Source: Nocardioides mesophilus (GTDB lineage: Bacteria > Actinomycetota > Actinomycetes > Propionibacteriales > Nocardioidaceae). From it: a stretch of 64,000 bases of DNA. Where the stretch lies: assembly GCF_014395785.1 (NCBI RefSeq), contig NZ_CP060713.1, positions 1,578,501-1,642,500 of the forward strand. Direction: 5' to 3'. This document shows positions 8,310-15,990 of the stretch, piece after piece; position 1 is the first letter of the stretch, and every line of letters begins with the position of its first letter. The position numbers and the translations under genes are program-made. Below the pieces are notes generated by a model. That model was not told the origin of the DNA. It worked only from the letters and a program-made list of their open reading frames with translations, and did not search any database.

Positions 8310-8585
8310 CGGGCGACCAGCTGTGATGTCGAGCTCTGACTCACCGCTCGGCAGCCGCATCGAAGGGGCCCACACCATCGGCCGCGACTGCGGCATCGCG
8401 GGAAGCAGGAGGCGCCACCCGTGGCCAGGCGCGGTCTCGTGCCTTCAGGACTCGCAGCAACCAGCGCGCAGGGTGCCCTGTTGTTGCCGCAAACCCTGCT
8501 CGGGAGCAGCAACGAGCGCGCAATGTGCGCTGACGTTGCTCGCCGAGGTCACCCCGTCACCGCCGACCGAATCGGCGTCCGTCAG
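8310..8585. other. Non-coding core between the two mirror arrays
   Basis: This stretch of 276 bp holds no convincing gene. It contains a 17-bp direct repeat, GCAGCAACSAGCGCGCA, at 8454-8470 and 8506-8522 (one mismatch), a 14-nt palindrome CTGCTCGGGAGCAG at 8496-8509, and a degenerate copy of the array core near 8563-8577 (CGACCGAATCGGCG). Its composition is less extreme than the surroundings. Whether it is transcribed is unknown. Confidence 0.5.
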
Positions 8586-8711
8586 GCTGCAAACGCGCCG
8601 ACTCGGCAGGCCCTGAGGCTGCAGACGCGCCGACTCGGCAGGTCCCGGCGCTGCAGACGCGCCGACTCGGCAGGTCCTGGCGCTGCAGATGCGCGACTCG
8701 GCGGGTGGGGG
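8586..8711 (-). repeat. Tandem array B: four 32-bp units, inverted relative to array A
   Basis: Units start at 8586, 8618, 8650 and 8682, again an exact 32-bp period. Read on the minus strand, each carries the same core as array A with one or two changes (GCGTCTGCA in place of GCATCYGCA). The last unit has lost one base in its GCGCCGACTC segment and runs up to the stop codon of the channel gene at 8712. The two arrays therefore face each other across a 276-bp core. Confidence 0.88.
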
Positions 8712-9122
8712 TCAGCTGTCGTCGCGGCGGCCCAGCCGGGACTCGAGCTCGGCCATCCGGTCCGAGAGCAGCCTCAGCTGGGCCAGGATCTCCTCGTCGG
8801 CCCGACGCTCGCCCGCCTCGAACGGGTCCGTGTCCTCCTTCACGAACAGCGAGGCCAGGGCCGCACTCACCCAGGCCAGGAGCACGAAGCCGGAGAGCAT
8901 CAACGCGACGGAGACCAGCGCACCGGCCACCGTCTCCGGCTGCTCGCCGATGAAGCCGACCGTGGTCATCAGCGAGGTGGCCCACCACAACCCTTTCCAG
9001 AACGAGCCGACCGTGCCGGTCTCCAGCGACGCTACGGCGCCGGCGCTCAGCCCGATGAGCGCCAGGGCCACCACGAGCATCGGTCCGAGCCAGGACCTGC
9101 GGATCCGGGGCAGCTGCGGCAT
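8712..9122 (-). CDS. Two-TM ion-channel family protein with atypical filter
   Basis: A 136-residue protein with the layout of a minimal potassium channel: TM1 at about residues 12-32, a pore helix with WKGLWWATSLMTTVGF (filter TTVGF at 53-57), TM2 at about 65-93, then a charged helical tail (about 100-131) with heptad-like leucines suited to tetramer assembly. The filter reads TVGFIGEQPET rather than the usual TVGYGD, so selectivity is uncertain. The start has an AGGAG ribosome site 6 nt upstream. Its stop codon touches repeat array B. A longer frame up to 9383 is rejected because it runs through the GC-rich repeats. Confidence 0.75.
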   Translation of the reverse strand: MPQLPRIRRSWLGPMLVVALALIGLSAGAVASLETGTVGSFWKGLWWATSLMTTVGFIGEQPETVAGALVSVALMLSGFVLLAWVSAALASLFVKEDTDPFEAGERRADEEILAQLRLLSDRMAELESRLGRRDDS

Positions 9123-9164
9123 GGCGCTCTCCTCTCGATGGTCCAGCGTGCCACCGCGGCCGGT

Positions 9165-9354
9165 CCGGCGGCCATGACCCAACCGGCCCCGGTCCGGCAG
9201 GGTCCGGAACGGTCGGGCAGGGTCCGCCCGGTCCGGCCAGGGTCCGGCACGGTCCGGCAGGGTCCGTCCGGTCCGGCCAGGGTTCGCCCGGTTCGGGGCA
9301 GGGACCGCCGGGGCCGGCGGCCATGACCCAACCGGCCCCGGTCCGGCAGGGTCC
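9165..9354. repeat. 41-bp direct repeat pair enclosing degenerate GGTCCGGCAG repeats
   Basis: Positions 9165-9205 and 9314-9354 are identical 41-bp direct repeats. The interval between them is filled with degenerate copies of a roughly 15-bp unit built on GGTCCGGCAGGGTCC. The block lies between two divergent starts (9122 on the minus strand and 9396 on the plus strand), so it is upstream of both genes. No gene is supported in it. Confidence 0.85.
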
Positions 9355-9383
9355 ACCCGGTCGGGCAAGCAGCCTCGAGCCAC

Positions 9384-9389
9384 TAGGGT
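9384..9389 (+). promoter_or_regulatory. TAGGGT -10 element, leaderless promoter of dedA copy 2
   Basis: TAGGGT ends 6 nt before the GTG start at 9396. The shared TAGGGTTCT word with the 6315 gene suggests the promoters derive from the same duplicated gene. Confidence 0.6.
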
Positions 9390-9395
9390 TCTGCT

Positions 9396-10058
9396 GTGAC
9401 GAGCCTGACGCCCCTGCTGCTGGGCCTGGACTGGCTGGACCCGGAGAAGATCCTCGACCAGTTCGGCGACTACGCGTTGTGGGGCGCGGCCGCGATCATC
9501 TTCGCCGAGTGCGGGTTGCTGATCGGCTTCTTCCTACCCGGCGACTCGCTGCTCTTCACGGTGGGGCTGCTGCTCGCCGAGGACCAGATCTCCTACCCGC
9601 TGTGGCTGTGCTGCGCGGTGCTCGCCGTCGCAGCGGTCGCCGGCAACGCCTGCGGCTACGGCATCGGGGTGCAGGCGGGGCCGCGGGTCTTCAACCGGGA
9701 GGACTCCCGGATCTTCAAGCAGGCCTACGTCGACAAGTCCCGGAACTTCTTCGAGAAGTACGGCAGCCGGGCGATCGTGCTGGCCCGATTCGTGCCGGTG
9801 GTGCGCACCTTCATCACGGTCATCGCCGGCGTCGGGTCGATGAGCTTCCAGCGGTTCATCACCTACTCCGCGATCGGCGGGACGCTGTGGGCCGTCGGGG
9901 TGACGCTGCTCGGCTACTACCTGGGCTCGATCCCGTTCGTGAAGCACAACGTCGAGGTCATGCTGCTCGCCTTCGTGCTCGTGGCCGTCGTCCCGGTGGC
10001 CGTCGAGGTGCTGCGCGAGCGCGCCGCCGCCAAGCTGGCAGAGCTCACCGACGACTGA
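9396..10058 (+). CDS. DedA family (SNARE-associated/VTT domain) membrane protein, copy 2
   Basis: A 220-residue paralogue of the protein at 6315-6983, with the same opening (LLLGLDWLDPEKILDQFGDY against LLLGLNWMDPEWLLEQFGSQ), the FAECGLLIGFFLPGDSLLF segment and ARFVPVVRTFITVIAGVG. Expected to sit in the cytoplasmic membrane and act in lipid translocation or envelope homeostasis by family analogy. It begins with GTG right behind a TAGGGT hexamer. Two DedA genes so close together suggest a tandem duplication later separated by the FUSC and channel genes. Confidence 0.88.
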   Translation: MTSLTPLLLGLDWLDPEKILDQFGDYALWGAAAIIFAECGLLIGFFLPGDSLLFTVGLLLAEDQISYPLWLCCAVLAVAAVAGNACGYGIGVQAGPRVFNREDSRIFKQAYVDKSRNFFEKYGSRAIVLARFVPVVRTFITVIAGVGSMSFQRFITYSAIGGTLWAVGVTLLGYYLGSIPFVKHNVEVMLLAFVLVAVVPVAVEVLRERAAAKLAELTDD

Positions 10059-10128
10059 CCGGGCAGGTCCGCCGCATCCACCGGGACGCTGGCCGGACCC
10101 CGGGCCTCGGGTCGAGGAAGCAGGCTGC

Positions 10129-10764
10129 TCAGAACACCGCCAGCGAGGCCGGCGCCCGCTCCGAGCGGGTGAGCGCCCGCAGCACCGCCGGCTGCCCGTG
10201 CCGACGCACCGCCAGCGTGGTGAGCAGCGTCAGCACCGGACGCACCACCGCGCGCGGGAACTCCGGCGTCGGCACGTCGAGGCTGACCGCGAGGTCGTCG
10301 CTGTGCACGACCACCTCGAGCATCCGGGTGAGCAGGAAGTCGTCCATCGACAGCGACCACTCCCACCACGGCATCCGGACGGTCGGCGGGGTGTCGCCGG
10401 ACCACGCGCGCAGCGAGGCCAGGGAGCGCTGGAGGCGCTCGACGACGGCGTCACGGCCCTCCTCGGCGGTGTGCTCCGCGCCTTCGCGGATGTTCACGTT
10501 GGCCTCGTCGTCGAGAGCCGCCGTCACCCACTTCGAGCGCTGGTAGTGCTCCAGCACCGGCAGCGGGGTCTCCCGGGAGGCGGCCGAGGGAGCGGCGAGG
10601 GCGGCGTGCGCCGAGACGACCTGACCCGCCAGGTGCGTGGCCAGCGCGCCGACGCTCATCCGCGGCAGCGCGCTGGGCTCGGTCCAGCGCTTGGCCACCA
10701 GCTCGTGCTCGACCAGCGGCAACGCCACGTCGGCGGCCTCGACGAAGATCTCGCGACGGCTCAC
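10129..10764 (-). CDS. DinB/maleylpyruvate isomerase-type mycothiol-dependent family protein
   Basis: A 211-residue protein of the maleylpyruvate-isomerase N-terminal/DinB four-helix fold, common in mycothiol-producing actinobacteria. Visible features are a SVGALATHLAGQV segment near residue 37 with a candidate metal-binding histidine, and TRMLEVVVHSDDLAVSL near residue 148, where a second histidine is followed by acidic residues. The substrate is unknown. The GTG start overlaps the pyrE stop by four bases (GTGA), so the two genes are translationally coupled. Confidence 0.7.
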   Translation of the reverse strand: MSRREIFVEAADVALPLVEHELVAKRWTEPSALPRMSVGALATHLAGQVVSAHAALAAPSAASRETPLPVLEHYQRSKWVTAALDDEANVNIREGAEHTAEEGRDAVVERLQRSLASLRAWSGDTPPTVRMPWWEWSLSMDDFLLTRMLEVVVHSDDLAVSLDVPTPEFPRAVVRPVLTLLTTLAVRRHGQPAVLRALTRSERAPASLAVF

Positions 10765-11300
10765 AGCCCGAGGTCCTCCGCGTCGAAGGCCCAGCGGTAC
10801 TCGCAGCCGGCCTCCTTGACCGCCTCCCGGGCCCCGGTGTCCCGGTCGAGGATCACGGCGACGCCGACCACCTCGGCGCCGGCCTCGCGCAGCGCCTCGA
10901 CCGCGGTCAGCACCGATCCGCCGGTGGTGGAGGTGTCGTCGACGGCCAGCACCCGCTTGCCCGCGACGTCGGGGCCCTCGATGCGGCGCTGCAGGCCGTG
11001 GGCCTTGCCGACCTTGCGGACCACGAACGCGTCGAGCTCACGGCCCCGCGCGGCGGCCGCGTGCACCATGGCCACCGCGACCGGGTCGGCGCCCAGCGTG
11101 AGACCGCCCACGGCGTCGTACTGCCAGTCCTCGGTCAGGTCGAGCATCACCGTCCCCACGTGCGGCGCCGCCTGGCCGTCGAGGGTGATCCGGCGCAGGT
11201 CGACGTAGTAGTCGGCCTCCTTGCCGGAGGAGAGGGTGACCTTGCCGTGCACCACGGCCTTGCGGGTGATCTGGTCCAGCAGGACGTCGCGCGCGCTCAT
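10761..11300 (-). CDS. pyrE: Orotate phosphoribosyltransferase
   Basis: A 179-residue enzyme that joins orotate to PRPP to make orotidine 5'-phosphate in pyrimidine synthesis. The PRPP-binding motif is at about residues 116-128 (RVLAVDDTSTTGGS), and GLTLGADPVAVAM near residue 65 is typical of actinobacterial PyrE. Length is normal. The start codon has TAGGGT 6 nt upstream (11307-11312), a leaderless arrangement. It is followed by the DinB-type gene with a four-base overlap, and preceded on the same strand by the sortase gene, whose stop is 23 bp away. Confidence 0.93.
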   Translation of the reverse strand: MSARDVLLDQITRKAVVHGKVTLSSGKEADYYVDLRRITLDGQAAPHVGTVMLDLTEDWQYDAVGGLTLGADPVAVAMVHAAAARGRELDAFVVRKVGKAHGLQRRIEGPDVAGKRVLAVDDTSTTGGSVLTAVEALREAGAEVVGVAVILDRDTGAREAVKEAGCEYRWAFDAEDLGL

Positions 11301-11323
11301 GCGACCACCCTAGGCGGCTGCGT

Positions 11324-12028
11324 TCACTTGGCGCGCGTGGACACCAGATGGCCGAAGGCGATCATCCGGTTGTCGGTGTGGAACAGCTCGGAGCAGGTCG
11401 TGAGCGTGATCAGCCGGGGCTGGTCGGGAGGTCGTACGCCGTCCGGGTCGGGGTTCTGCGGACGGGGGTCGACCACCCAGGTGTCGCGGAAGGCCACCAC
11501 GAGGTCGCGGGGGTCGGTGTCGAGCTCGTAGGTGAAGACCGCGTCGCGGGTCTCCACCAGCACCTCGTCACCGGGGCGCAGCGAGGGCATGTCGCGCAGC
11601 GGCTCCCCGTGGGTGACCCGGTGCGCCGCCAGCGCGAAGTTGCCCTTCTCCCCCGGGCCGGCGGCGTCCTCGAAGTGTCCGAAGCCGCGGGCCAGCACGT
11701 CGTCCTCGACGCCCTGGAAGACCGGCATCACGTAGCCGTCGCCGAAGCGCGGGATCCGGATCAGCGCGAGCGCGTCGCCCAGCCGGACCGGCTCCGCCGT
11801 ACCGCCGCTCGTCCCGTCCCGCGAACCGTTGCCGGCGTCGACCGCCTGCCCGACGGTCGGCTCGCGCCAGTCGCGCTGGAGGCGCTCGACGGCGTCGCGC
11901 TGCCGCCGCTCACTGACGATGTTGGTGCCGAAGAACTGCCAGCCGACGTAGCCGAGCATCGCCAGCCCGGCGACGACGAGGCCCGTGCCGACCCAGAACG
12001 CGACCCCCCGACGTCTGCTCGCAGCCAT
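11324..12028 (-). CDS. Class E-type sortase
   Basis: A 234-residue membrane-anchored transpeptidase. A single N-terminal helix (about residues 8-30) is followed by a linker and a sortase beta-barrel. The catalytic residues can be placed: His in FALAAHRVTHGEPLRD, Cys in ITLTTCSELFHTDNR and the following Arg in NRMIAFG. Actinobacterial class E sortases attach proteins with LAXTG-like tails to the cell wall. No such substrate is encoded in the window, so it probably serves genes elsewhere. GACAAT (12035-12040) lies 6 nt before the ATG. It is divergent from the aminotransferase 58 bp away. Confidence 0.88.
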   Translation of the reverse strand: MAASRRRGVAFWVGTGLVVAGLAMLGYVGWQFFGTNIVSERRQRDAVERLQRDWREPTVGQAVDAGNGSRDGTSGGTAEPVRLGDALALIRIPRFGDGYVMPVFQGVEDDVLARGFGHFEDAAGPGEKGNFALAAHRVTHGEPLRDMPSLRPGDEVLVETRDAVFTYELDTDPRDLVVAFRDTWVVDPRPQNPDPDGVRPPDQPRLITLTTCSELFHTDNRMIAFGHLVSTRAK

Positions 12029-12073
12029 GTCCCGATTGTCGCCTACGTCCGGAGCGAGCCGCAGCCGACCACC

Positions 12074-12079
12074 TAGAGT
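12074..12079 (+). promoter_or_regulatory. TAGAGT -10 element, leaderless promoter of the aminotransferase
   Basis: TAGAGT ends 7 nt before the ATG at 12087. The opposite-strand sortase has GACAAT 6 nt before its own ATG, so two leaderless-type promoters sit back to back in 58 bp. Confidence 0.6.
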
Positions 12080-12086
12080 CGGGGAC

Positions 12087-13262
12087 ATGCCGGTTCCCAG
12101 CACCCGCACCGCCCAGCGCCTCCGCGGGATTCCCCCGACGATCTTCGCGGAGATGTCCGCGCTCGCGGTCCGGACCGGGGCGCTCAACCTGGGGCAGGGC
12201 TTCCCCGACGTGGACGGACCGCCGGAGGTGGTGGCCCGCGCGGTGGAGGCGCTGCGGAACGGCCGCAACCAGTACGCGCCCGGCCAGGGGACGCCGGAGC
12301 TGCGCGCCGCCGTCGCCGCCCACCAGCAGCGGCACTACGGCATCGAGCTCGACCCGGACACCGAGGTCGTGGTCACCGCCGGCGCGACCGAGGGCATCGC
12401 CGCCGCGATCCTGGCCCTGGTGAACCCCGGCGACGAGGTGGTGGTGCTCGAGCCGTTCTACGACTCCTACGTCGCCACCATCGCGATGGCCGGAGGGGTA
12501 CGCCGGCCGGTGACCCTGCGGGCACCCCACTTCCGGCTCGACGCCGAGGAGCTCCGGGCGGCGGTCACCGACCGGACCACGGTGATCCTGCTGAACACCC
12601 CGCACAACCCGACCGGCTCAGTGCTCACGCCCGAGGAGCTGGCGGCGGTCGCGCGGGTGGCCGTGGAGCACGACCTGGTCGTGGTCACCGACGAGGTCTA
12701 CGAGCACCTGGTCTTCGACGGTCGCCGGCACGTGCCGCTGTGCACGCTGCCCGGGATGGCCGAGCGCACGGTGAGCCTGTCCAGCGCCGGCAAGACGTTC
12801 TCGTTCACCGGCTGGAAGGTGGGCTGGGCCACCGGTCCGGCCGACCTCGTGGCCAGCGTCAGCGCCGCCAAGCAGTGGCTGACCTTCACCAACGCCGCGC
12901 CGTTGCAGCCCGCGGTCGCCTGGGCGCTGGAGCACGAGTCCGGCTTCTACGCCTCGCTCGCGGCTGACCTGCAGAAGAAGCGCGACCTGCTCTGCGCCGG
13001 GCTCGGCGAGCTCGACCTGGACGTGTACCTGCCCGAGTCGACCTATTTCGTCACCACCGACGTGCGCCGCTACGGTCATCGCGACGCGCGGGCGTTCTGC
13101 CTGGCGCTGCCCGAGCGGGCCGGCGTGGTGGCAATCCCCGCCCAGGCGTTCTACGACGACCAGGAGGAGGGCCGGCACAAGGTCCGCTGGGCGTTCTGCA
13201 AGGAGCGCTCGGTGGTCGAGGAAGGGGTACGCCGGCTGCGGGCCGCCGACCTGCACGCCTGA
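12087..13262 (+). CDS. Class I/II PLP-dependent aminotransferase
   Basis: A 391-residue fold-type I aminotransferase. The PLP-binding lysine lies in SLSSAGKTFSFTGWKVGW (about residue 235), NTPHNPTGSVL is near residue 172, and TAGATEGIAAAI near residue 95 forms the phosphate cup. The QYAPGQGTPELRAA segment places it with kynurenine-oxoglutarate/methionine-type or succinyldiaminopimelate (DapC-like) aminotransferases. The exact amino acid cannot be told from sequence. It is a single-gene unit, with a candidate terminator directly after the stop. Confidence 0.85.
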   Translation: MPVPSTRTAQRLRGIPPTIFAEMSALAVRTGALNLGQGFPDVDGPPEVVARAVEALRNGRNQYAPGQGTPELRAAVAAHQQRHYGIELDPDTEVVVTAGATEGIAAAILALVNPGDEVVVLEPFYDSYVATIAMAGGVRRPVTLRAPHFRLDAEELRAAVTDRTTVILLNTPHNPTGSVLTPEELAAVARVAVEHDLVVVTDEVYEHLVFDGRRHVPLCTLPGMAERTVSLSSAGKTFSFTGWKVGWATGPADLVASVSAAKQWLTFTNAAPLQPAVAWALEHESGFYASLAADLQKKRDLLCAGLGELDLDVYLPESTYFVTTDVRRYGHRDARAFCLALPERAGVVAIPAQAFYDDQEEGRHKVRWAFCKERSVVEEGVRRLRAADLHA

Positions 13263-13263
13263 G

Positions 13264-13291
13264 CAGGCTCGGCCGCGGCCGGCAGAGCCTG
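13264..13291 (+). terminator. Candidate terminator after the aminotransferase
   Basis: CAGGCTC (13264-13270) and GAGCCTG (13285-13291) form a seven-base stem, with a GGCCGCGGCC palindrome inside the loop. It starts right after the stop codon. Confidence 0.45.
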
Positions 13292-13375
13292 AGCGTTGCC
13301 CGGGAAGCCCACGCCGGGCCCGGACCGGAGGTTAGGGTCGATCCGGCGGGGGCTTGACGAGGCTAGGAGTCGCGC

Positions 13376-14416
13376 ATGGCCACGCGAGGCTGGTCGCGGC
13401 TCTCCGACCTGACCGCTCCGCTGGTCGTGCTCGCCGTGATCGTCACGGTCGACGTGGTCCTCGGCCCCGACGTGGTGATCAGCGGCGCCTACGCGATCGC
13501 CGCCGTTCTCGCCGGCGCGATCACCACGGTGCGCCGCACCGCTGTCGTCGCAGGGCTCTCGATCGCACTCTCGGCGGTGTCCGGCCTCTGGAACCAGAAC
13601 TTCACGACCCTCGACTTCGAGATCAGGCTGCTTCTGACGCTCACGCTCAGCGCGCTGGCGATCGTGTCGGCGACCATCCGGACCAGGCGCGAGCGGGCGC
13701 TGCGGCACATGACGGTGATCGCGGAGACCGCCCAGCGCGCACTGCTGCGGGGCATGCCCGAGGCCGTCGGCTCGGTGGGTTTCGCGGCGCGCTACGTCTC
13801 GGCCACCCAGGAGGCGCTGGTGGGTGGCGACCTCTACGAGGTGGCCGCCAGCCCGTTCGGGGTCCGCGTCGTGGTGGGCGATGTCCGCGGCAAGGGTCTG
13901 GACGCCGTGCTGATGGCCGGCACCGTCCTCGGTGGCTTCCGCCGGTCGGCGTTCAGCCGGCCGACGCTGACCGCAGTCGCCCGCGACATGGACGAGGTCG
14001 TGCGGGCCGTCGCGGGCGAGGAGGACTTCGTCACCGCCGTGCTCGCGGAGTTTCACGAGGACCACACCGTGACCCTGGTGAACTGCGGACACCACCCGCC
14101 GCTGCTCGTCACCACGACGCGGGACGGCATCCTGGTCGACACCGGCGAGCCGGAGCCGCCGCTCGGCCTGGCCCCGAGGCCGGCGGCCGTCACGTGGCCG
14201 TGGCCCGAAGGCTCCCGGATCCTGCTCTACACCGACGGGCTGGTCGAGGCCCGCAATGGCCGTGGGGCCTTCTTCCCTCTCGTCGACCACGCGGCGGCCC
14301 TGCAGAAGGGTAGCCTCCACGAGGCGCTCGACGGGCTGCTGCGCCAGGTGATCGACCACGCGGGCCGCCGGGTCAACGACGACCTCGCCCTGGTGCTCGT
14401 CGAGCACCGGGCCTGA
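13376..14416 (+). CDS. Membrane-anchored PP2C/SpoIIE-type serine phosphatase
   Basis: A 346-residue protein. Residues 10-105 contain several hydrophobic helices, and residues 125-345 form a SpoIIE/RsbU-type phosphatase domain with GGDLYEVA near residue 152, GDVRGKGLDAVLMA near residue 168, VNCGHHPPLL near residue 236 and LLYTDGLVEARN near residue 282. The aspartates in these motifs bind the metal pair. Such enzymes dephosphorylate anti-sigma-factor antagonists, but no partner is encoded here. An AGGAG site precedes the ATG, and a TAGGGT element lies near 13333. It converges on arsC with a 12-bp gap. Confidence 0.88.
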   Translation: MATRGWSRLSDLTAPLVVLAVIVTVDVVLGPDVVISGAYAIAAVLAGAITTVRRTAVVAGLSIALSAVSGLWNQNFTTLDFEIRLLLTLTLSALAIVSATIRTRRERALRHMTVIAETAQRALLRGMPEAVGSVGFAARYVSATQEALVGGDLYEVAASPFGVRVVVGDVRGKGLDAVLMAGTVLGGFRRSAFSRPTLTAVARDMDEVVRAVAGEEDFVTAVLAEFHEDHTVTLVNCGHHPPLLVTTTRDGILVDTGEPEPPLGLAPRPAAVTWPWPEGSRILLYTDGLVEARNGRGAFFPLVDHAAALQKGSLHEALDGLLRQVIDHAGRRVNDDLALVLVEHRA

Positions 14417-14428
14417 CGCCGGGGCGGC

Positions 14429-14833
14429 TCAGCCGCCCGTCAGCTCCTCGAGCAGCGCCCGCACCCGGCGGTCGATGTCGTCGCGGATCTCCCGCACCTC
14501 CGCGGCGCCCCTGCCGGCCGGATCGGTCAGCACCCAGTCCTCGTAGCGCTTGCCGGGGAAGATCGGGCAGGCGTCGCCGCAGCCCATCGTGATGACCACG
14601 TCGGAGGCTGCGACGTCCTCGGTCGCCAGCTTCGTGGGGAACCGGCGGGAGACGTCGAGGCCGAGCTCCGCCATCACCTCGACGACCGCCGGGTTCACCC
14701 GGTCGGACGGTTCGGAGCCGGCGGAGCGAACGTGCACCCGCCCCTGCGCATGGTGCTCGAGCAGGGCAGCGGCCATCTGGGAGCGGCCGGCGTTGTGCAC
14801 GCAGACGAAGAGAACCTCGGGGACCGTGCTCAC
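14429..14833 (-). CDS. arsC: Arsenate reductase, low-molecular-weight phosphatase type
   Basis: A 134-residue ArsC that reduces arsenate to arsenite, which the adjacent Acr3 pump can export. The catalytic loop is FVCVHNAGRSQMAAAL (first cysteine at residue 11, arginine at 17), and the resolving cysteines are in TMGCGDACPIFPG near residue 85. The electron donor may be thioredoxin or mycothiol and cannot be told from the sequence alone. The GTG start overlaps the acr3 stop by four bases. It is the last gene of the operon arsR-acr3-arsC. Confidence 0.92.
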   Translation of the reverse strand: MSTVPEVLFVCVHNAGRSQMAAALLEHHAQGRVHVRSAGSEPSDRVNPAVVEVMAELGLDVSRRFPTKLATEDVAASDVVITMGCGDACPIFPGKRYEDWVLTDPAGRGAAEVREIRDDIDRRVRALLEELTGG

Positions 14834-15990
14834 GGGGATGTCCTTCCGGGTCGGGGGTGCGAGGAACCCGCCCGCTCGACGGGGGGAGGTGGGCCGGGAG
14901 TCACCCGGACCCCCTGCTGCGGGAAGAAGCGCCGGGCCCAGAGCGCGACGTACACCAGCCCGACGAGGACCGGCACCTCGATCAGCGGGCCGACGACCCC
15001 GGCGAGTGCCTGACCGCTGGTCACGCCGAACACCCCGATCGCCACGGCGATCGCGAGCTCGAAGTTGTTGCCGGCCGCGGTGAAGGCCAGCGTCGTGGAC
15101 CGCTCGTAGCTCATCCGCAGCCGGTGCCCGAGGGCGAAGGAGCCCGTCCACATCAGGGCGAAGTAGGCGAGCAGCGGGAGCGCGATCCGGGCGACGTCGA
15201 GGGGCCTGCTGGTGATGGTGTCGCCCTGCAGGGCGAACAGGATCACCACGGTGAACAGCAGGCCGTACAAGGCGGCCGGACCGATGCGGGGCAGCAGCCG
15301 GGTCTCGTACCACTCACGGCCACGGGCACGCTCCCCGATCGTCCGGGTGAGGTAGCCCGCGACCAGCGGAACGCCCAGGAAGACCAGCACGTTGAGCGCG
15401 ATCTCGCCCACCGACACCTCGAGCGCGGCGCCGTCCAGGCCGAGCCAGCCGGGGAGCAGCTCGAGGTAGAACCAGCCCAGCGCGGCGAAGGCGACGATCT
15501 GGAAGACCGCGTTGAGGGCCACCAGGATCGCGGCCGCCTCCCGGTCGCCGCAGGCCAGGTCGTTCCAGATCAGCACCATCGCGATGCAGCGGGCCAGGCC
15601 GACGATGATCAGCCCGGTGCGGTACTCCGGCAGGTCGGGCAGCAGCAGCCAGGCCAGCGCGAACATCAGCGCCGGGCCGACCAGCCAGTTCAGGATCACC
15701 GAGCTGACCAGCAGCCGCCGGTCGGCGGTGACGTGGCCGAGCTCGTCATAGCGGACCTTGGCCAGCACCGGGTACATCATCACCAGCAGGCCGAGCGCGA
15801 TCGGCAGCGAGATCGAGCCGACCTCGACCGCGGAGAGGGCGTCGTCGAGCCCCGGCAGCAGCCGGCCCAGCACGAGACCCGCCAGCATCGCAGCGCCGAT
15901 CCACAGCGGCAGGAACCGGTCCAGAGTGGAGAGCCGCCGCAGGACCGGCGCCTCCTTGGCGTGGGCGTACTCGTGGACGGTGTCGCTCAT
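14830..15990 (-). CDS. acr3: Arsenite efflux transporter, ACR3 family
   Basis: A 386-residue membrane protein with about ten hydrophobic helices. The family-defining segment IVGLARCIAMVLIWNDLACGD holds the conserved cysteine in the fourth helix region. It exports arsenite using the proton motive force. The N-terminus LSTLDRFLPLWIGAAMLAGL is typical. The ATG overlaps the arsR stop by four bases (ATGA), and its own stop overlaps arsC, so the three genes are one tightly coupled transcript. The C-terminal 25 residues are proline- and arginine-rich and presumably cytoplasmic. Confidence 0.93.
   Translation of the reverse strand: MSDTVHEYAHAKEAPVLRRLSTLDRFLPLWIGAAMLAGLVLGRLLPGLDDALSAVEVGSISLPIALGLLVMMYPVLAKVRYDELGHVTADRRLLVSSVILNWLVGPALMFALAWLLLPDLPEYRTGLIIVGLARCIAMVLIWNDLACGDREAAAILVALNAVFQIVAFAALGWFYLELLPGWLGLDGAALEVSVGEIALNVLVFLGVPLVAGYLTRTIGERARGREWYETRLLPRIGPAALYGLLFTVVILFALQGDTITSRPLDVARIALPLLAYFALMWTGSFALGHRLRMSYERSTTLAFTAAGNNFELAIAVAIGVFGVTSGQALAGVVGPLIEVPVLVGLVYVALWARRFFPQQGVRVTPGPPPPVERAGSSHPRPGRTSP

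Noticed and set aside
8077-8396. A minus-strand protein with repeated MRRLGGV/CADSAG peptides
   Set aside because: It is only the 32-bp repeat read in changing frames; there is no ribosome site, and the period is not a multiple of three.
8150-8711. CRISPR array
   Set aside because: Units follow each other at 32 bp without unique spacers, the two arrays are in opposite orientation, and no cas genes are near.
6315-10058. Mobile element bounded by the two DedA copies
   Set aside because: No transposase or integrase, and the copies are diverged paralogues in the same orientation, more like old tandem duplication.
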